Below, piece after piece: positions 33,089 to 41,768 of a stretch of 64,000 bases of DNA. The notes beneath the pieces are model-generated. The model did not search any database. It was given only the letters and a program-made list of their open reading frames with translations, and was not told the origin of the DNA. Numbering within the stretch: position 1 is the stretch's first letter; each line of letters starts with the position of its first letter. The position numbers and the translations under genes were made by a program. This stretch comes from Thalassobaculum litoreum DSM 18839 (GTDB taxonomy: Bacteria; Pseudomonadota; Alphaproteobacteria; Thalassobaculales; Thalassobaculaceae), in NCBI RefSeq assembly GCF_900102465.1, contig NZ_FNBW01000007.1:1-64000 (forward strand), in the 5' to 3' direction.

Positions 33089-34272
33089 TGGGTCGCGGGA
33101 GTGCATTCGTGCCGCTGGACCGCGCAGAGACTGCGGAGGATCGCCGCAGGTCGCGCGAGGCGCTCTCTGGGCCGAATAACGTCGGAAGCGAAGTAGCCCG
33201 AGCCCTGCCGACGACGGACGCGTCGACCCTCACGGAAGCCACGCTCCGGCCGCGGGAATGGTGGTGGCAGGACTGGATACCGCTCGGAGAGGTGGGCGTT
33301 CTTTCAGGCCCTGGAGGCACTGGTAAGAGCTATCTCGCCCTGATGCTCGCCGTCTGCTCAGCCGTCGGATACTCCCTTGCAGGCCGCGACGTTGCCTCGG
33401 GCGTGACCCTCTACGTCTCATGCGAGGACAACAAGGACGAGTTCCAGAGACGCCTGGCTAAGACCTTGGCGTATCTCGGCCTGACCTATGCCGACCTCCA
33501 AGGGAACTTGCACATCATTCACCGCGCAGACCACATCGACAACGTGATGGTGCGTCTCGTCGACTGGAACGTGGTGACGACAAAGTTCTATCGTGAGGTG
33601 TGCCTCACGGCGGAAGCCCTCCGCCCGGCAATGGTCATGTTCGACGGCCTCAACGACATCATCGAAGTTCCCGAGAACAACCGCAACTTCGTCAAGGCCG
33701 CGGTCGGACACCTGCGAGGCTTCGCCCAGGAGATCGACACCACCGTCCTCGCCCTACGCCACCCCAGCCGCGCCGGAGAGGCCAGCGGGGACGGCTTCAG
33801 CGGCTCCACCGCATGGGAGGGCGCCTTCCGCTACTTCCTCTACTTCAGCAAGCCCGAGCGGGGTGCCTCTGAGCGGATCCTGAAGAACGTCAAAGCCAAC
33901 TACGGACCCGACGGCATCGAGGTGCCGTTCATCTGGGACGACGAAGCCGGCCTCTTTGTCGTCGACGATCCGGACATCGGAATGGTCGCCCAGCTCCGCC
34001 GCATGAGCGAACGCGAAGTGTTCATCTCCGCTGTTCGATCGCTGGTCGAGGCCGGCCAACGGGTCACCGACGGCGCCCGACAATCACCCTCCTACTTCGC
34101 CAAGGTCATCAAGCGCCAGGTCCCCCACTTCCGATCCGCCAGCACCGTCAAAATCGAAGCCACCATGCGCGAGTGCTTCGACCACGCCGAGCTCAAGATG
34201 GGGACCATCATCGACAAACAACGCCACCGCCGAGAGAGCATCGTCCCGGCCGACTGGGTCGATCCAGAATGA
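33088..34272 (+). CDS. RepA-like AAA ATPase (AAA_25, replicative helicase type)
   Basis: The ATG at 33088 overlaps the previous stop (TAATG). The 394-residue protein has Walker A GPGGTGKS (residues 74-81), VTLYVSCEDN, Walker B MVMFDGLND, and VLALRHPSRAG, all typical of RepA/RecA-fold ATPases in phages and RSF1010-like plasmids. It is probably a hexameric helicase for replication. The C-terminal part is basic and may bind DNA. The repeat array at 34333-34523 follows directly, as expected for an origin next to its initiator or helicase. Confidence 0.8.
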   Translation: MGRGSAFVPLDRAETAEDRRRSREALSGPNNVGSEVARALPTTDASTLTEATLRPREWWWQDWIPLGEVGVLSGPGGTGKSYLALMLAVCSAVGYSLAGRDVASGVTLYVSCEDNKDEFQRRLAKTLAYLGLTYADLQGNLHIIHRADHIDNVMVRLVDWNVVTTKFYREVCLTAEALRPAMVMFDGLNDIIEVPENNRNFVKAAVGHLRGFAQEIDTTVLALRHPSRAGEASGDGFSGSTAWEGAFRYFLYFSKPERGASERILKNVKANYGPDGIEVPFIWDDEAGLFVVDDPDIGMVAQLRRMSEREVFISAVRSLVEAGQRVTDGARQSPSYFAKVIKRQVPHFRSASTVKIEATMRECFDHAELKMGTIIDKQRHRRESIVPADWVDPE

Positions 34273-34332
34273 ACCGCTCGTACCAACTGGAGGTTGCTGT
34301 GAAACATAAAAACGGCCACAGAAAAACCACCA

Positions 34333-34523
34333 TAAGTCATGCGCCCCATCTGCGCCCCATCTCCCCGATTTGCGCCCCATCTATGCTAAGTCATTGTAAT
34401 CATTCATGCGCCCCATTGCGCCCGGTTTTTGCGCCAGAACTCGGCCATTTGCGCCAGAACTACGCTAAGTCATTGGTTTCACTCCTGCGCCCGGTTGCGC
34501 CAGAACGCGCCCGGTTGCGCCCC
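34333..34523. repeat. Iteron-like repeat array, candidate replication origin
   Basis: Ten TGCGCC hexamers plus one CGCGCC occur within about 185 bp, extended as TGCGCCCCAT, TTGCGCCAGAAC or GCGCCCGGTT. TAAGTCAT occurs three times (34333, 34387, 34466), two of them within GCTAAGTCATTG (34385 and 34464). A frame (34269-34613) is open across it, but the repeats fall in different codon phases, so repetition is at DNA level. It lies right after the RepA-like helicase gene. Confidence 0.7.
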
Positions 34524-34529
34524 AACTGG

Positions 34530-34590
34530 TACCCCCTCCAGGGGTGGTTTTGGGGTTCACCCAAACCCCACCACCCCAACGCAGGGGGTA
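34530..34590. repeat. Nested palindrome beside the iteron array
   Basis: Outer arms TACCCCCT (34530-34537) and AGGGGGTA (34583-34590) enclose inner arms GGGGTGGT (34541-34548) and ACCACCCC (34570-34577), with further GGGGTT/AAACCCC pairing inside. It could be a strand-opening site, a primase site or a transcription terminator after the helicase gene. Confidence 0.6.
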
Positions 34591-34609
34591 TGAACTCCGA
34601 GGCGGCGTC

Positions 34610-35098
34610 ATGAACCGGTTCAAACCCGTCTCGGAACCTGGCGAGAAAATCCGGTTCAACGTCCGGCGCGATGGCGTGGTCGAGTCCGTGACCATCGGGA
34701 AGCAAGTCTATCGCTTCGAAGGCGTCAGACCGTTCCAGCGAAAAGACGGCGTGACCGTCTGGCGAGTCTGGTGGAGCGCTCGCTGTGCGGACTGTTCGCA
34801 GACGTTCGAATCCCACACGTCCACCGGAACGCCACTTCGCCCCCTACAGATGATCCGCCGGTGCGAAGACTGTCGCCGAGCGCGGAAGAGGGTCCGCAAA
34901 TCCAGGTCAGAACCGAAAACGGCGCCAGGAGCCCCGTCAGCGGCGTTCACCCCTATGGGTAGGGTCACCCTGCGGACAGGTGGCGGAAGGGCCTCCACGG
35001 TGCCCCGCAGCGCCAAGAAACGGGCATCTAACGTCGGGGGAGGGAGCGATATCGGCGTCAGCCTGCAGAAACGCCCGAAGGAGACGGACGATGTCTGA
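34610..35098 (+). CDS. Hypothetical protein with two CxxC pairs
   Basis: The start MNRFKPVSEPGEKIRFNVRR was chosen after the palindrome; an upstream frame exists without support. The 162-residue protein has CADC and CEDC about 30 residues apart, a likely zinc ribbon, followed by a long basic tail (RKRVRKSRSEPK). A DNA- or RNA-binding role is likely. It overlaps the NusG-like start by 8 nt. Confidence 0.55.
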   Translation: MNRFKPVSEPGEKIRFNVRRDGVVESVTIGKQVYRFEGVRPFQRKDGVTVWRVWWSARCADCSQTFESHTSTGTPLRPLQMIRRCEDCRRARKRVRKSRSEPKTAPGAPSAAFTPMGRVTLRTGGGRASTVPRSAKKRASNVGGGSDIGVSLQKRPKETDDV

Positions 35099-35705
35099 AA
35101 CCACACCCGCACCCAACCCGCCCGGCTGGATCGTCAACCCGACGAGTGCGGAGGGTCTGAACTGGTTCGCGCTCAGAGTCACCCCGCAGCACGAGAAGGC
35201 GGTCTTCCGCGAGCTCATCGACCTGGCGGCCAATCCCTTCTGCCCCGTGGCGGCTCGGTGGGTTCGGCTCGCCTCAGGCGGGAAGGCAAAGCGCAAGGTG
35301 CGGAGGCAGTACGCCCTGCTCGCAACCTACGTGTTCATCGGGTTCGATGATGCCCCAGACTTCTCCGTCGTCGATGACGTCGCCGCCATTCGCGGGTTCG
35401 TCTGCTTCGACAGCCAGGAGCGGGAGCCGTCCACGATCCGGCGGGAGCAGATCCAATCCCTGATGGACCGGCAAGCCCGCGGAGTGTTCGACACGCCCGA
35501 TTGGGAAGCGAATACCCAGCGGGAGACGATCAGCTACCGTGCCGGCGACAAGGTGCGGGTCGACCTGCCCGGCCAGTCGGATCAGGTCTTCGAGGTGATG
35601 CGGGTCCGCAACGCCAAGCACATCCTTCGGGGGCTGGGATTGCTCGGCAAGGAGGAGATCACCGTGAGCGATCCCCGCCGCATGGAACTGGTCACCGAAC
35701 GATGA
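35091..35705 (+). CDS. NusG/RfaH-like transcription factor (phage)
   Basis: The start MSETTPAPNPPGWIVNPTSA follows GAAGGAG. The 204-residue protein has a NusG N-terminal domain (NWFALRVTPQHEKAVFREL, RRQYALLATYVFIGF) and a KOW-type C-terminal domain (YRAGDKVRVDLPGQSDQ, then VMRVRNAKHILRGLG). Such paralogues act as antiterminators or processivity factors, and it is the last gene of the rightward early operon. It may allow transcription of late genes past terminators such as those at 51566 and 52706. Confidence 0.75.
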   Translation: MSETTPAPNPPGWIVNPTSAEGLNWFALRVTPQHEKAVFRELIDLAANPFCPVAARWVRLASGGKAKRKVRRQYALLATYVFIGFDDAPDFSVVDDVAAIRGFVCFDSQEREPSTIRREQIQSLMDRQARGVFDTPDWEANTQRETISYRAGDKVRVDLPGQSDQVFEVMRVRNAKHILRGLGLLGKEEITVSDPRRMELVTER

Positions 35706-35713
35706 CCGGCCGC

Positions 35714-36622
35714 CTACAGATCTACGAACAGCGCGGTGCCTTCCTTCGGCCGGCGGTGCAGGTAGATCGCCGTCGTGTTCGGGGAGGCGTGGCCCAGCGA
35801 TTGCTGCGCGGTCTTCAGTTGAGCACCACCGTCGAGCGCGTCCGTAGCGTGAGCGTGGCGGATGTCGTGCACGTGAGCCTTGACGCCCACCCGATCGGCC
35901 GCCGCCGTCACGATGCGCCACGCCGTCGCGCCGTCCATCGGCTTGCCAGCACGGCCGGGGAACACCGGGCTATCGGCCTCGAGCGCGTTCGCCTCGATCC
36001 ACGCCCGCAGGTCGCGCCACAACTCCCGACGGATCAGCACCACCCGCAGCTTGTTGCCCTTGCCCCGCAGCGTGGCCTGTCCGCCGATTCCCTCTCCGGC
36101 CATGTCCGGCCGCTCCCGCAGCGCCGCCACCGTAAGCCCGCGCAGCTCGGCATTCCGCGCCCCGGTCAGGTACGCGAACCGGATCAGCAACCGGTTGCGC
36201 TCGTTCGGCTCCGCGTCGACCATCGCCCGGATGTGGTCCCGCTCCGGAACCTGCCGTTCGGTGAAGTTCCCCGGGTCATCGCTCCCGCCGACCTTCGGCA
36301 GCCGCAACAGCGTCGCCGGATCCTCGGCAAGGTGTCCCGCCTTGGTCAAGAAGCCGAACAGCGAGGCGATGGACGAAAGCCGGTTGCGCCTGGTCGACGG
36401 AGCCAGGTCGCCGATGGACGCCGCGTAGGCCTCCAGATCGGCGATGGTGACGCTCCGCAACGCGCGGCCCTGCAGGTGGTCCTGGAAGCTCCGCAGCGTG
36501 CTGGCGTACGTCTTGCGGGTCAACTCCGGGTAACGGTGGAGCCAGAGCAAGATTAGCTCGGCCTCGCCCCGCTCGCGCAGCGGCACCGGGGGCATAATTT
36601 CGGCGGCATGGGTGATGGCCAT
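35714..36622 (-). CDS. Tyrosine recombinase (XerC/D-like)
   Basis: The start MAITHAAEIMPPVPLRERGE was chosen over a longer frame with implausible content. The 302-residue protein has a core-binding domain (RKTYASTLRSFQDHLQG) and catalytic residues: arginine in LTGARNAELRGL, lysine in RGKGNKLRVV, HxxR in HDIRHAHATDA, then LGHASPNTTAIYLH with histidine and tyrosine. It is full-length, unlike the one at 4149-4715. The prophage thus has two recombinases; this one may resolve dimers or belong to an older integration. Confidence 0.85.
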   Translation of the reverse strand: MAITHAAEIMPPVPLRERGEAELILLWLHRYPELTRKTYASTLRSFQDHLQGRALRSVTIADLEAYAASIGDLAPSTRRNRLSSIASLFGFLTKAGHLAEDPATLLRLPKVGGSDDPGNFTERQVPERDHIRAMVDAEPNERNRLLIRFAYLTGARNAELRGLTVAALRERPDMAGEGIGGQATLRGKGNKLRVVLIRRELWRDLRAWIEANALEADSPVFPGRAGKPMDGATAWRIVTAAADRVGVKAHVHDIRHAHATDALDGGAQLKTAQQSLGHASPNTTAIYLHRRPKEGTALFVDL

Positions 36623-36636
36623 GGCTCGGTGATCCT

Positions 36637-36981
36637 TCACAGTTTGACGGTCTCGGCGCCGGCCGGATTTGCAGCACGGGCGGAGAAGTCGCAGGTTACC
36701 GACAAGCCGGGCAGCGCCGGCTGTATCGCTCGGATGATGGCATCGCAGAACGCCTGCGCCTGTGTGGTCAGCGCCGGCGGCATATCCCCGCGCTGGGACG
36801 GCGGAGTATCGACCCACGCCGCCCACTCTCGCGGCACCACCGGGAAACCGCAGGCGAGCACCACAACGTGCACGCCTGTCTCGGTGGGGCGGACCTCGAC
36901 CACCGGGCCCGCGGGGACTTGCTGCGCCTTCACGGCCGCCCGGATGGCGCGCTGCGCCGTCTTCGTCGTGTCCATGGTCAT
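36637..36981 (-). CDS. Hypothetical phage protein
   Basis: The start MTMDTTKTAQRAIRAAVKAQ is preferred to a longer frame; a second ATG follows two codons later. The 114-residue protein has a beta-like centre (VEVRPTETGVHVVVLACGF) and helical tail. It lies 1 bp after the large gene upstream and 14 bp before the recombinase. Confidence 0.6.
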   Translation of the reverse strand: MTMDTTKTAQRAIRAAVKAQQVPAGPVVEVRPTETGVHVVVLACGFPVVPREWAAWVDTPPSQRGDMPPALTTQAQAFCDAIIRAIQPALPGLSVTCDFSARAANPAGAETVKL

Positions 36982-36982
36982 C

Positions 36983-38689
36983 TCACGCGGCCCTACTGTA
37001 GCCGTTCTCAGGCGATGGGCGATTGATCCTCTCGAGCGTGGCAGCGTAAACGGCCGCGAGATGCTCATCGTTCAGTGCCTGATACGCCTTCTCGGTGAGG
37101 CCGAGCTTATCGCGCCATCCCCAGCGAACGCCGCGCAGGTTCCGAACAAGCGTCCATCCCTGCAGGCCCAACTCCTGGAGCCAGTCATGGAACGGCTTCG
37201 CCGTCGGGTTCGCTTTCGCGGCTTCCCATCGCGCAAGGTCCATGGTGCGGATGCGCTGGCGCCGTCCTTCGAGGAGCGCTTGCGCGTTGGCCTCGATCCG
37301 CGACGGGTTCTGGAGCGCATGCCAGCCCGGGCGGAGCACGATCACCACCACGTCACCGCCGGCCAGCCGTTCGCAGGCCTCGCGCGTCCCGACATGGCGG
37401 ACGTAGCAGCCCCGTTGCACGGCCGCGAAGCATCCGTTTTCGGATAGTGCGGCGACCCGCTCCGGATCAGCCGCAGCTACCGTCACCGGCTCGCCGGCGA
37501 TAGCCTCGCACCACTCCCGCGCCGTCTCCAGCTTCGTGGTCTCGGACACGTCGACCAGTTTGCGGCCGTCCCGCGCCGACCATGTGAAGCGGAGAAGGGC
37601 CCACTTCGTGCGGTCATCGTTCTGCCGGACATGGAAGATCTCGCGGGCGACGTCGCCGGAGTGCCAGGCCAGATCAGCATCGGCGACTTGGCGCCATCCG
37701 ATGTAGTCGTACGATACGCAGCGCGTAGCCGTCGATTGCCTGTGGACTTCCCGCCGGAGCGCCTTGCGCTTCGCCCGATCAAGCGAGGGAATGCGGACGT
37801 CATCGGAGAACGGCCGCGACCGCCCGTCGCCCCCTTCCGACAGGTACAGCCGATAGAGCGCGATCCGATACCGCGCCGGCTCTCGCTCTTCGTCCGTTTC
37901 CGCCCGGGCGTATTCGTCCCACTCGGAAAGCGGCGGCCCGTAATCGCTCCGGTCGTCGGTGAGCAGCTCGGTTAGACCACGCTCGCGCGCCTCGCGCTGA
38001 TATTCCCGCCGCTGAGCAGCATCGGCCCACCGCTCCAGGTTTTCGAGCGTGGCGCGGGTGCGTTCCTCGGCCGGAATGGCCGCCGCCTCCGGAACTCGCT
38101 CGATGGCCCGTGCAAATCGGGCGTCTAGCGCGCTCATAGCCGCGGCCCGGTCGGCTCGCTCCTGGAAGTCGTAGAGGTATGAAACCGGGCCCTCGGCCGC
38201 GGGAATAGCGGCATGATCCCAGCCGGGAATGTCGATCTTCGCCAACAGCTCGCCGCCGGTTCGGACCACGGGCGCCCCGTAGTAACCGCCGCCGGAAACG
38301 GTGCAGTCGTGGAAGAACTTCACGGAGCGCACCGCCTTGATAGACCGCCTGTAGGGCAGCGGGTCGCGAGCCGTCGCCTTCCGCGGCTCGGTGCCAGCGG
38401 TCAACATCGCCTCGCACCATTCCACCTCGACGCGCTCATACCCGGACAGATCGATGCCCAGCCGCTGCGCCCGCCATTCCGCGTATTGGATGGCCCGCCC
38501 GGCGTGGTGGTCCCGGTCAAGGCGTTCGCGGGCGTCGAGACTGCGCAGCCGCGCCGCCGCGGACTTCCCGCTTTCGATGTCGTCGATTTGCTTGGACAGA
38601 TCGGCCCGGCCGTCCGGCCCCGGATCGTCGGCGAACCGGAAAAGCGTCGGGCCGATGTTGAACTCGCAAGCCTCGTTGGTGTAAGTCAT
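36983..38689 (-). CDS. Large hypothetical protein
   Basis: This 568-residue charged protein is arginine- and glutamate-rich and helical in the middle (about 170-290), with no membrane segment. FFHDCTVSGGGYYGAPVV and DVVVIVLRPGWHAL are notable but not diagnostic. It is the largest gene of the leftward operon 42.3-35.7 kb. Its leader carries the shared GGCCATCAC...GACCAGGG motif. No family recognised. Confidence 0.6.
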   Translation of the reverse strand: MTYTNEACEFNIGPTLFRFADDPGPDGRADLSKQIDDIESGKSAAARLRSLDARERLDRDHHAGRAIQYAEWRAQRLGIDLSGYERVEVEWCEAMLTAGTEPRKATARDPLPYRRSIKAVRSVKFFHDCTVSGGGYYGAPVVRTGGELLAKIDIPGWDHAAIPAAEGPVSYLYDFQERADRAAAMSALDARFARAIERVPEAAAIPAEERTRATLENLERWADAAQRREYQREARERGLTELLTDDRSDYGPPLSEWDEYARAETDEEREPARYRIALYRLYLSEGGDGRSRPFSDDVRIPSLDRAKRKALRREVHRQSTATRCVSYDYIGWRQVADADLAWHSGDVAREIFHVRQNDDRTKWALLRFTWSARDGRKLVDVSETTKLETAREWCEAIAGEPVTVAAADPERVAALSENGCFAAVQRGCYVRHVGTREACERLAGGDVVVIVLRPGWHALQNPSRIEANAQALLEGRRQRIRTMDLARWEAAKANPTAKPFHDWLQELGLQGWTLVRNLRGVRWGWRDKLGLTEKAYQALNDEHLAAVYAATLERINRPSPENGYSRAA

Positions 38690-38812
38690 CGCTAGGTGTC
38701 CTTCCCTGGTCGGATTGATGCTTAGAGCCGGGCGCGGTGTGATGGCCTGCCCCGGCTCGCCTAACTCCTGGCGTTCAGGATGCCACCGGCTGGCCCGGTG
38801 GTCACCTCAACG

Positions 38813-39001
38813 TCAGGTCTGCGCGGTGCCGATCTCCGAGGAGCTCGCCGCCTCCATGATGCGCTCTGCCCGGTCCCGCAGTATCGCCGCCGTCCGCCGA
38901 TGGTGCCGGCGGTGCCGAGGCTGTTGATCCGCCATGGCGTCGTGGCGCTTCGCCTCGGATAGGTTCATCTCGGCGAGTTGCTTCAAGCGGTTCGCGCTCA
39001 T
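38813..39001 (-). CDS. Small basic hypothetical protein
   Basis: The start MSANRLKQLAEMNLSEAKRH lies 2 bp from the stop of the upstream gene. The 62-residue protein is helical, rich in arginine and histidine (RHRRHHRRTAAILRDR), suggesting nucleic-acid contact. Two longer overlapping frames have no better support. Confidence 0.5.
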   Translation of the reverse strand: MSANRLKQLAEMNLSEAKRHDAMADQQPRHRRHHRRTAAILRDRAERIMEAASSSEIGTAQT

Positions 39002-39003
39002 GG

Positions 39004-40227
39004 TCACGCCGCCTTGTCGATCTGCAGCGAACCCAGAACCCGGCGGACAGCATCGCGGCCCGCGTTGTTCAAGTGCCGCTGCCAAGCGCCGAACCGGGGA
39101 GACCACCGGAACCCCGCCGACTTCAGAACGGACCGCGTCGCCTCGTCCGGCTTGCCCGGGAATATGAGCTGGATCCGGTCAGCCTCGACATTCTCGACCA
39201 CCTCGACAGCACCGGCCGTCGTGTTGTGGCTGGTCTCGACAGGCGCGGCCGATTGCTTAGCCTCCATCTCGGAAAGCCGACCTTGCAAGCGCCGGATCTC
39301 CGCATTGTTGTTCGATAGTTCGAAGCCTTCGAAGCCCCGTCGGCCGATGTAATTCTTGGCCACCACCTTGAGCGCGACGGACCGCGAAAGCCCCGTTGCT
39401 GCGATGACCGCGTCGGCTAAGGCCTCTTCGTCGTCCGTCTTGGCGGCGCGAATGGCCTTGTTCGCTGCCTTCATCATCTCCTGGCGTTCTTCTCGCTTGG
39501 CGATCTCCGCCCGGAGCAGGTCGACAGCGTCGGGATTACTCCCCCGGATCGGGCCGTCTGGCCTGCCGTGCGGGAATGCCCGCCGCTCCGTCGCCCGCTT
39601 GGCGTTGGCCAGGTGGTCGCGGATCTCCTGATAGCGGCGATCCGAACTGGCCTGTTTCTTCTCATTGGAGCGCACCGGAAACTTGGCCGGGCCCACGATG
39701 AAAGCGGACGCGCAGCGGGATTCGGCCGACCATGCGGCCCGCCACAAGGGAACGTGGCGCGCTGCGAAGGTCTCCGCCTCCGCCGCCGGATCGATCGCGC
39801 CGCCCTGGACGGCCAGCCGTGCCAAGTGCTGCGCGAAGTCGGTAACGGATGCGGCAATCTCCCGAATAGCGCCACGGGCCCGCCGTTCCGGGTAATGGCT
39901 CAGGGCGCGCCAACAGTGTTCAATCTCGCCGGCCTTGATCGTGACGGAGTAACCGCCGGCCGTGATGGTGACCGCCTCGCCTTCGCCAGCGACTTCGCAG
40001 TTGATCGCAGATTGAGCGGTGTTGCGCTCATCGATCGCCCGCCGTGCTCCATTGGGCCCGGCGCGCTGAGTGATGCAAACACCGTCTTTCACGACATCCC
40101 AGCAATTGGGAAGGCGCCGATAGATCAGATAACCGCCGTATTCCTCCGGTGTGGCATCGGTTTCATAGATCGCGGGGCCGTAGCTCGAGTCGTGCGGCTT
40201 GTGGAACGGGTTGCGATAGTTCGCCAT
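39004..40227 (-). CDS. Hypothetical protein, DUF3560/ArdC-associated-like C-terminus
   Basis: This 407-residue protein ends with KSAGFRWSPRFGAWQRHLNN followed by AGRDAVRRVL, a motif often seen at the C-terminus of plasmid and phage DUF3560-type proteins. The N-terminal part has AIYETDATPEEYGGYLIYRR, and the middle is helical and charged. Role unknown; relatives accompany antirestriction genes. It lies between the small basic gene and the DUF932 gene. Confidence 0.6.
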   Translation of the reverse strand: MANYRNPFHKPHDSSYGPAIYETDATPEEYGGYLIYRRLPNCWDVVKDGVCITQRAGPNGARRAIDERNTAQSAINCEVAGEGEAVTITAGGYSVTIKAGEIEHCWRALSHYPERRARGAIREIAASVTDFAQHLARLAVQGGAIDPAAEAETFAARHVPLWRAAWSAESRCASAFIVGPAKFPVRSNEKKQASSDRRYQEIRDHLANAKRATERRAFPHGRPDGPIRGSNPDAVDLLRAEIAKREERQEMMKAANKAIRAAKTDDEEALADAVIAATGLSRSVALKVVAKNYIGRRGFEGFELSNNNAEIRRLQGRLSEMEAKQSAAPVETSHNTTAGAVEVVENVEADRIQLIFPGKPDEATRSVLKSAGFRWSPRFGAWQRHLNNAGRDAVRRVLGSLQIDKAA

Positions 40228-40254
40228 GGTCTCAACTCCTGAACTTGGGGAAAG

Positions 40255-40277
40255 GCGGGGGCGCGATCCGCCCCCGC
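40255..40277. terminator. GC-rich hairpin between two leftward genes
   Basis: GCGGGGGCG pairs with CGCCCCCGC around a 5-nt loop. It lies just after the DUF932 gene and before the next start on the minus strand. Without a T-run it is more likely an mRNA-stability or attenuation element. Confidence 0.45.
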
Positions 40278-40288
40278 GTCGGATCAGA

Positions 40289-41155
40289 TCAAGCGGCGAC
40301 CGCGAGAGGGGCGCCCTTCAAGCGGGCCATCTCCTCGGCAAGCGTCCACATCGCCCGGTTCAAGTTCCGGTTCTGGTCAATGCCCTTGACCTCGCGCACG
40401 GATGACCGGCGGACTTGGCCTTCCGCATTGCGAACCCAGCCGCGTTGCCCGCCTCGGATCACGTTTTCCTGCAGACGGTTGAAGGTCGACCACAGGTCAG
40501 CGCCAGCATCTGCGGAGCGGCGAGATGTCAGAAGGCGATCCGCGGCAACGGGTGCCTTCTCTTCCTCCTCATACCGGAGCGAATGAACCGCCTTGGCAAA
40601 TGCCGCTTGTTCCCCATCGGACAGCGGCAGAGCCTTCATTTCGTGGACGTCGTGCATTACCCGGTCCGCATCTTCCAACACCGTGAAGGCGCCTTCGATG
40701 ACCTTGGACACCGCGTCGCCGGTGTGGTTCACCTTGGTTTCGCCGAACGTGTCGCCGGTGAAGAGACCATTCGCGCAGACGAAGCGGAAAACCCCGTTGA
40801 TCATCTGATAGCTCGACGTTCCGTCATGAGCGTTGATCAGAATGATTTCGTGCGCTTCGTCGTGTTCATTGGTTCGGGACTGATGGCGCAGCCGCACCAT
40901 GTGCTTGGTGAAATTCTCTTTGCCCTCGACCCGGGTCCGGGACTGCTGCGCGAAGAACGGTTGGAAGCCCTCGCGCATCAGGCCTGACAGCACTTCCGCC
41001 GTCGGGATATAGGCGTATCGGTCGGACCGGCTTTCGTGTGCCTCCGCCGCGAAGATCGACGGGACGCGGCTTGCGATAGCCTCGAGCGTGAGCGGCTCGG
41101 CACCGCGTGCCGCAATCATTCCGCCGTTGCTCATTCCTCGCATGTAACGGTTCAT
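40289..41155 (-). CDS. DUF932 protein (phage/plasmid-like)
   Basis: This 288-residue protein matches DUF932: YAYIPTAEVLSGLMREGF, then HMVRLRHQS, EIILINAHDGTSSYQMINGV, FRFVCANGLFTGD and a helical C-terminus. The family is common on plasmids and phages, without a settled function. A second start four residues before GGMIAARG is possible. Its leader shares the GACCAGGG motif with two other genes of the operon. Confidence 0.85.
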   Translation of the reverse strand: MNRYMRGMSNGGMIAARGAEPLTLEAIASRVPSIFAAEAHESRSDRYAYIPTAEVLSGLMREGFQPFFAQQSRTRVEGKENFTKHMVRLRHQSRTNEHDEAHEIILINAHDGTSSYQMINGVFRFVCANGLFTGDTFGETKVNHTGDAVSKVIEGAFTVLEDADRVMHDVHEMKALPLSDGEQAAFAKAVHSLRYEEEEKAPVAADRLLTSRRSADAGADLWSTFNRLQENVIRGGQRGWVRNAEGQVRRSSVREVKGIDQNRNLNRAMWTLAEEMARLKGAPLAVAA

Positions 41156-41245
41156 GGTCTCATTCTCCCTGGTCGGTGATGGTGGCCCGGTGATGGCGGG
41201 CCCGGGTTGTGGCGTCAGGGTGATGGCCCTCCGCCGTGGTGATGA

Positions 41246-41509
41246 TCAGTCCGCGCGCTGGTAGCCCAGCCCGTCGGCAATCGCGGTCAAACGCGGGTCG
41301 CACTTCTCGCCACGAATGAGGAATTCCCCGCCCGTCATGGCGTCGTATCGGGTGCACAGAGCCAGCCCAAGCGCTCGCCGTTCCGCATCGCAAGACGCGT
41401 CGGAGATGGCCAGAAAGAGCGGCGGAACCCCTTCGTTGTCGGGGAAGTCATCCGCCATCACGTCGTGCGCGTAGTCGTCAATCATCTTGGCAACGGTCGG
41501 GTTTTCCAT
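41246..41509 (-). CDS. Hypothetical phage protein
   Basis: The start MENPTVAKMIDDYAHDVMAD is supported by an AGGA stretch upstream. The 87-residue acidic protein is helical with two to three cysteines (DASCDAERRAL, ALCTRYD, GEKCDPRL). No family recognised. Confidence 0.55.
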   Translation of the reverse strand: MENPTVAKMIDDYAHDVMADDFPDNEGVPPLFLAISDASCDAERRALGLALCTRYDAMTGGEFLIRGEKCDPRLTAIADGLGYQRAD

Positions 41510-41574
41510 GGTGGTTGTCCTCGGTTGTCTGGCGTCCACTCATGCCGACCTGATCGGCCGGCATGGTGTGGATG

Positions 41575-41754
41575 TCAGGAACTGGCGTTCTGTTGTTCCA
41601 ATTCTTTCGAGGGGAATAGGACCGCCGCCCCGCAGCGCTCGCACCCGTACCACGTGCCGCAGAACGCCTGCTCTTTGGTGGCGGGCTTGCGGATGCTCAT
41701 CGCTCCGTGCTGCGAGCAGGCAGGCAGCGTCATGGGCAAGTTGATCGTTTCCAT
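41575..41754 (-). CDS. Small zinc-ribbon-like protein
   Basis: The start METINLPMTLPACSQHGAMS gives 59 residues. Cysteines in PACSQH, FCGTWYGCERCG fit a zinc ribbon, a common type of small phage protein. It lies 14 bp after the 41769-42320 gene. Confidence 0.55.
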   Translation of the reverse strand: METINLPMTLPACSQHGAMSIRKPATKEQAFCGTWYGCERCGAAVLFPSKELEQQNASS

Positions 41755-41768
41755 GCCAGCGATTCCCT

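Noticed and set aside
34269-34613. Frame starting on the helicase stop and crossing the repeat array
   Set aside because: The repeats occur in different phases within it, so they are not protein repeats; the remaining sequence lacks protein character.
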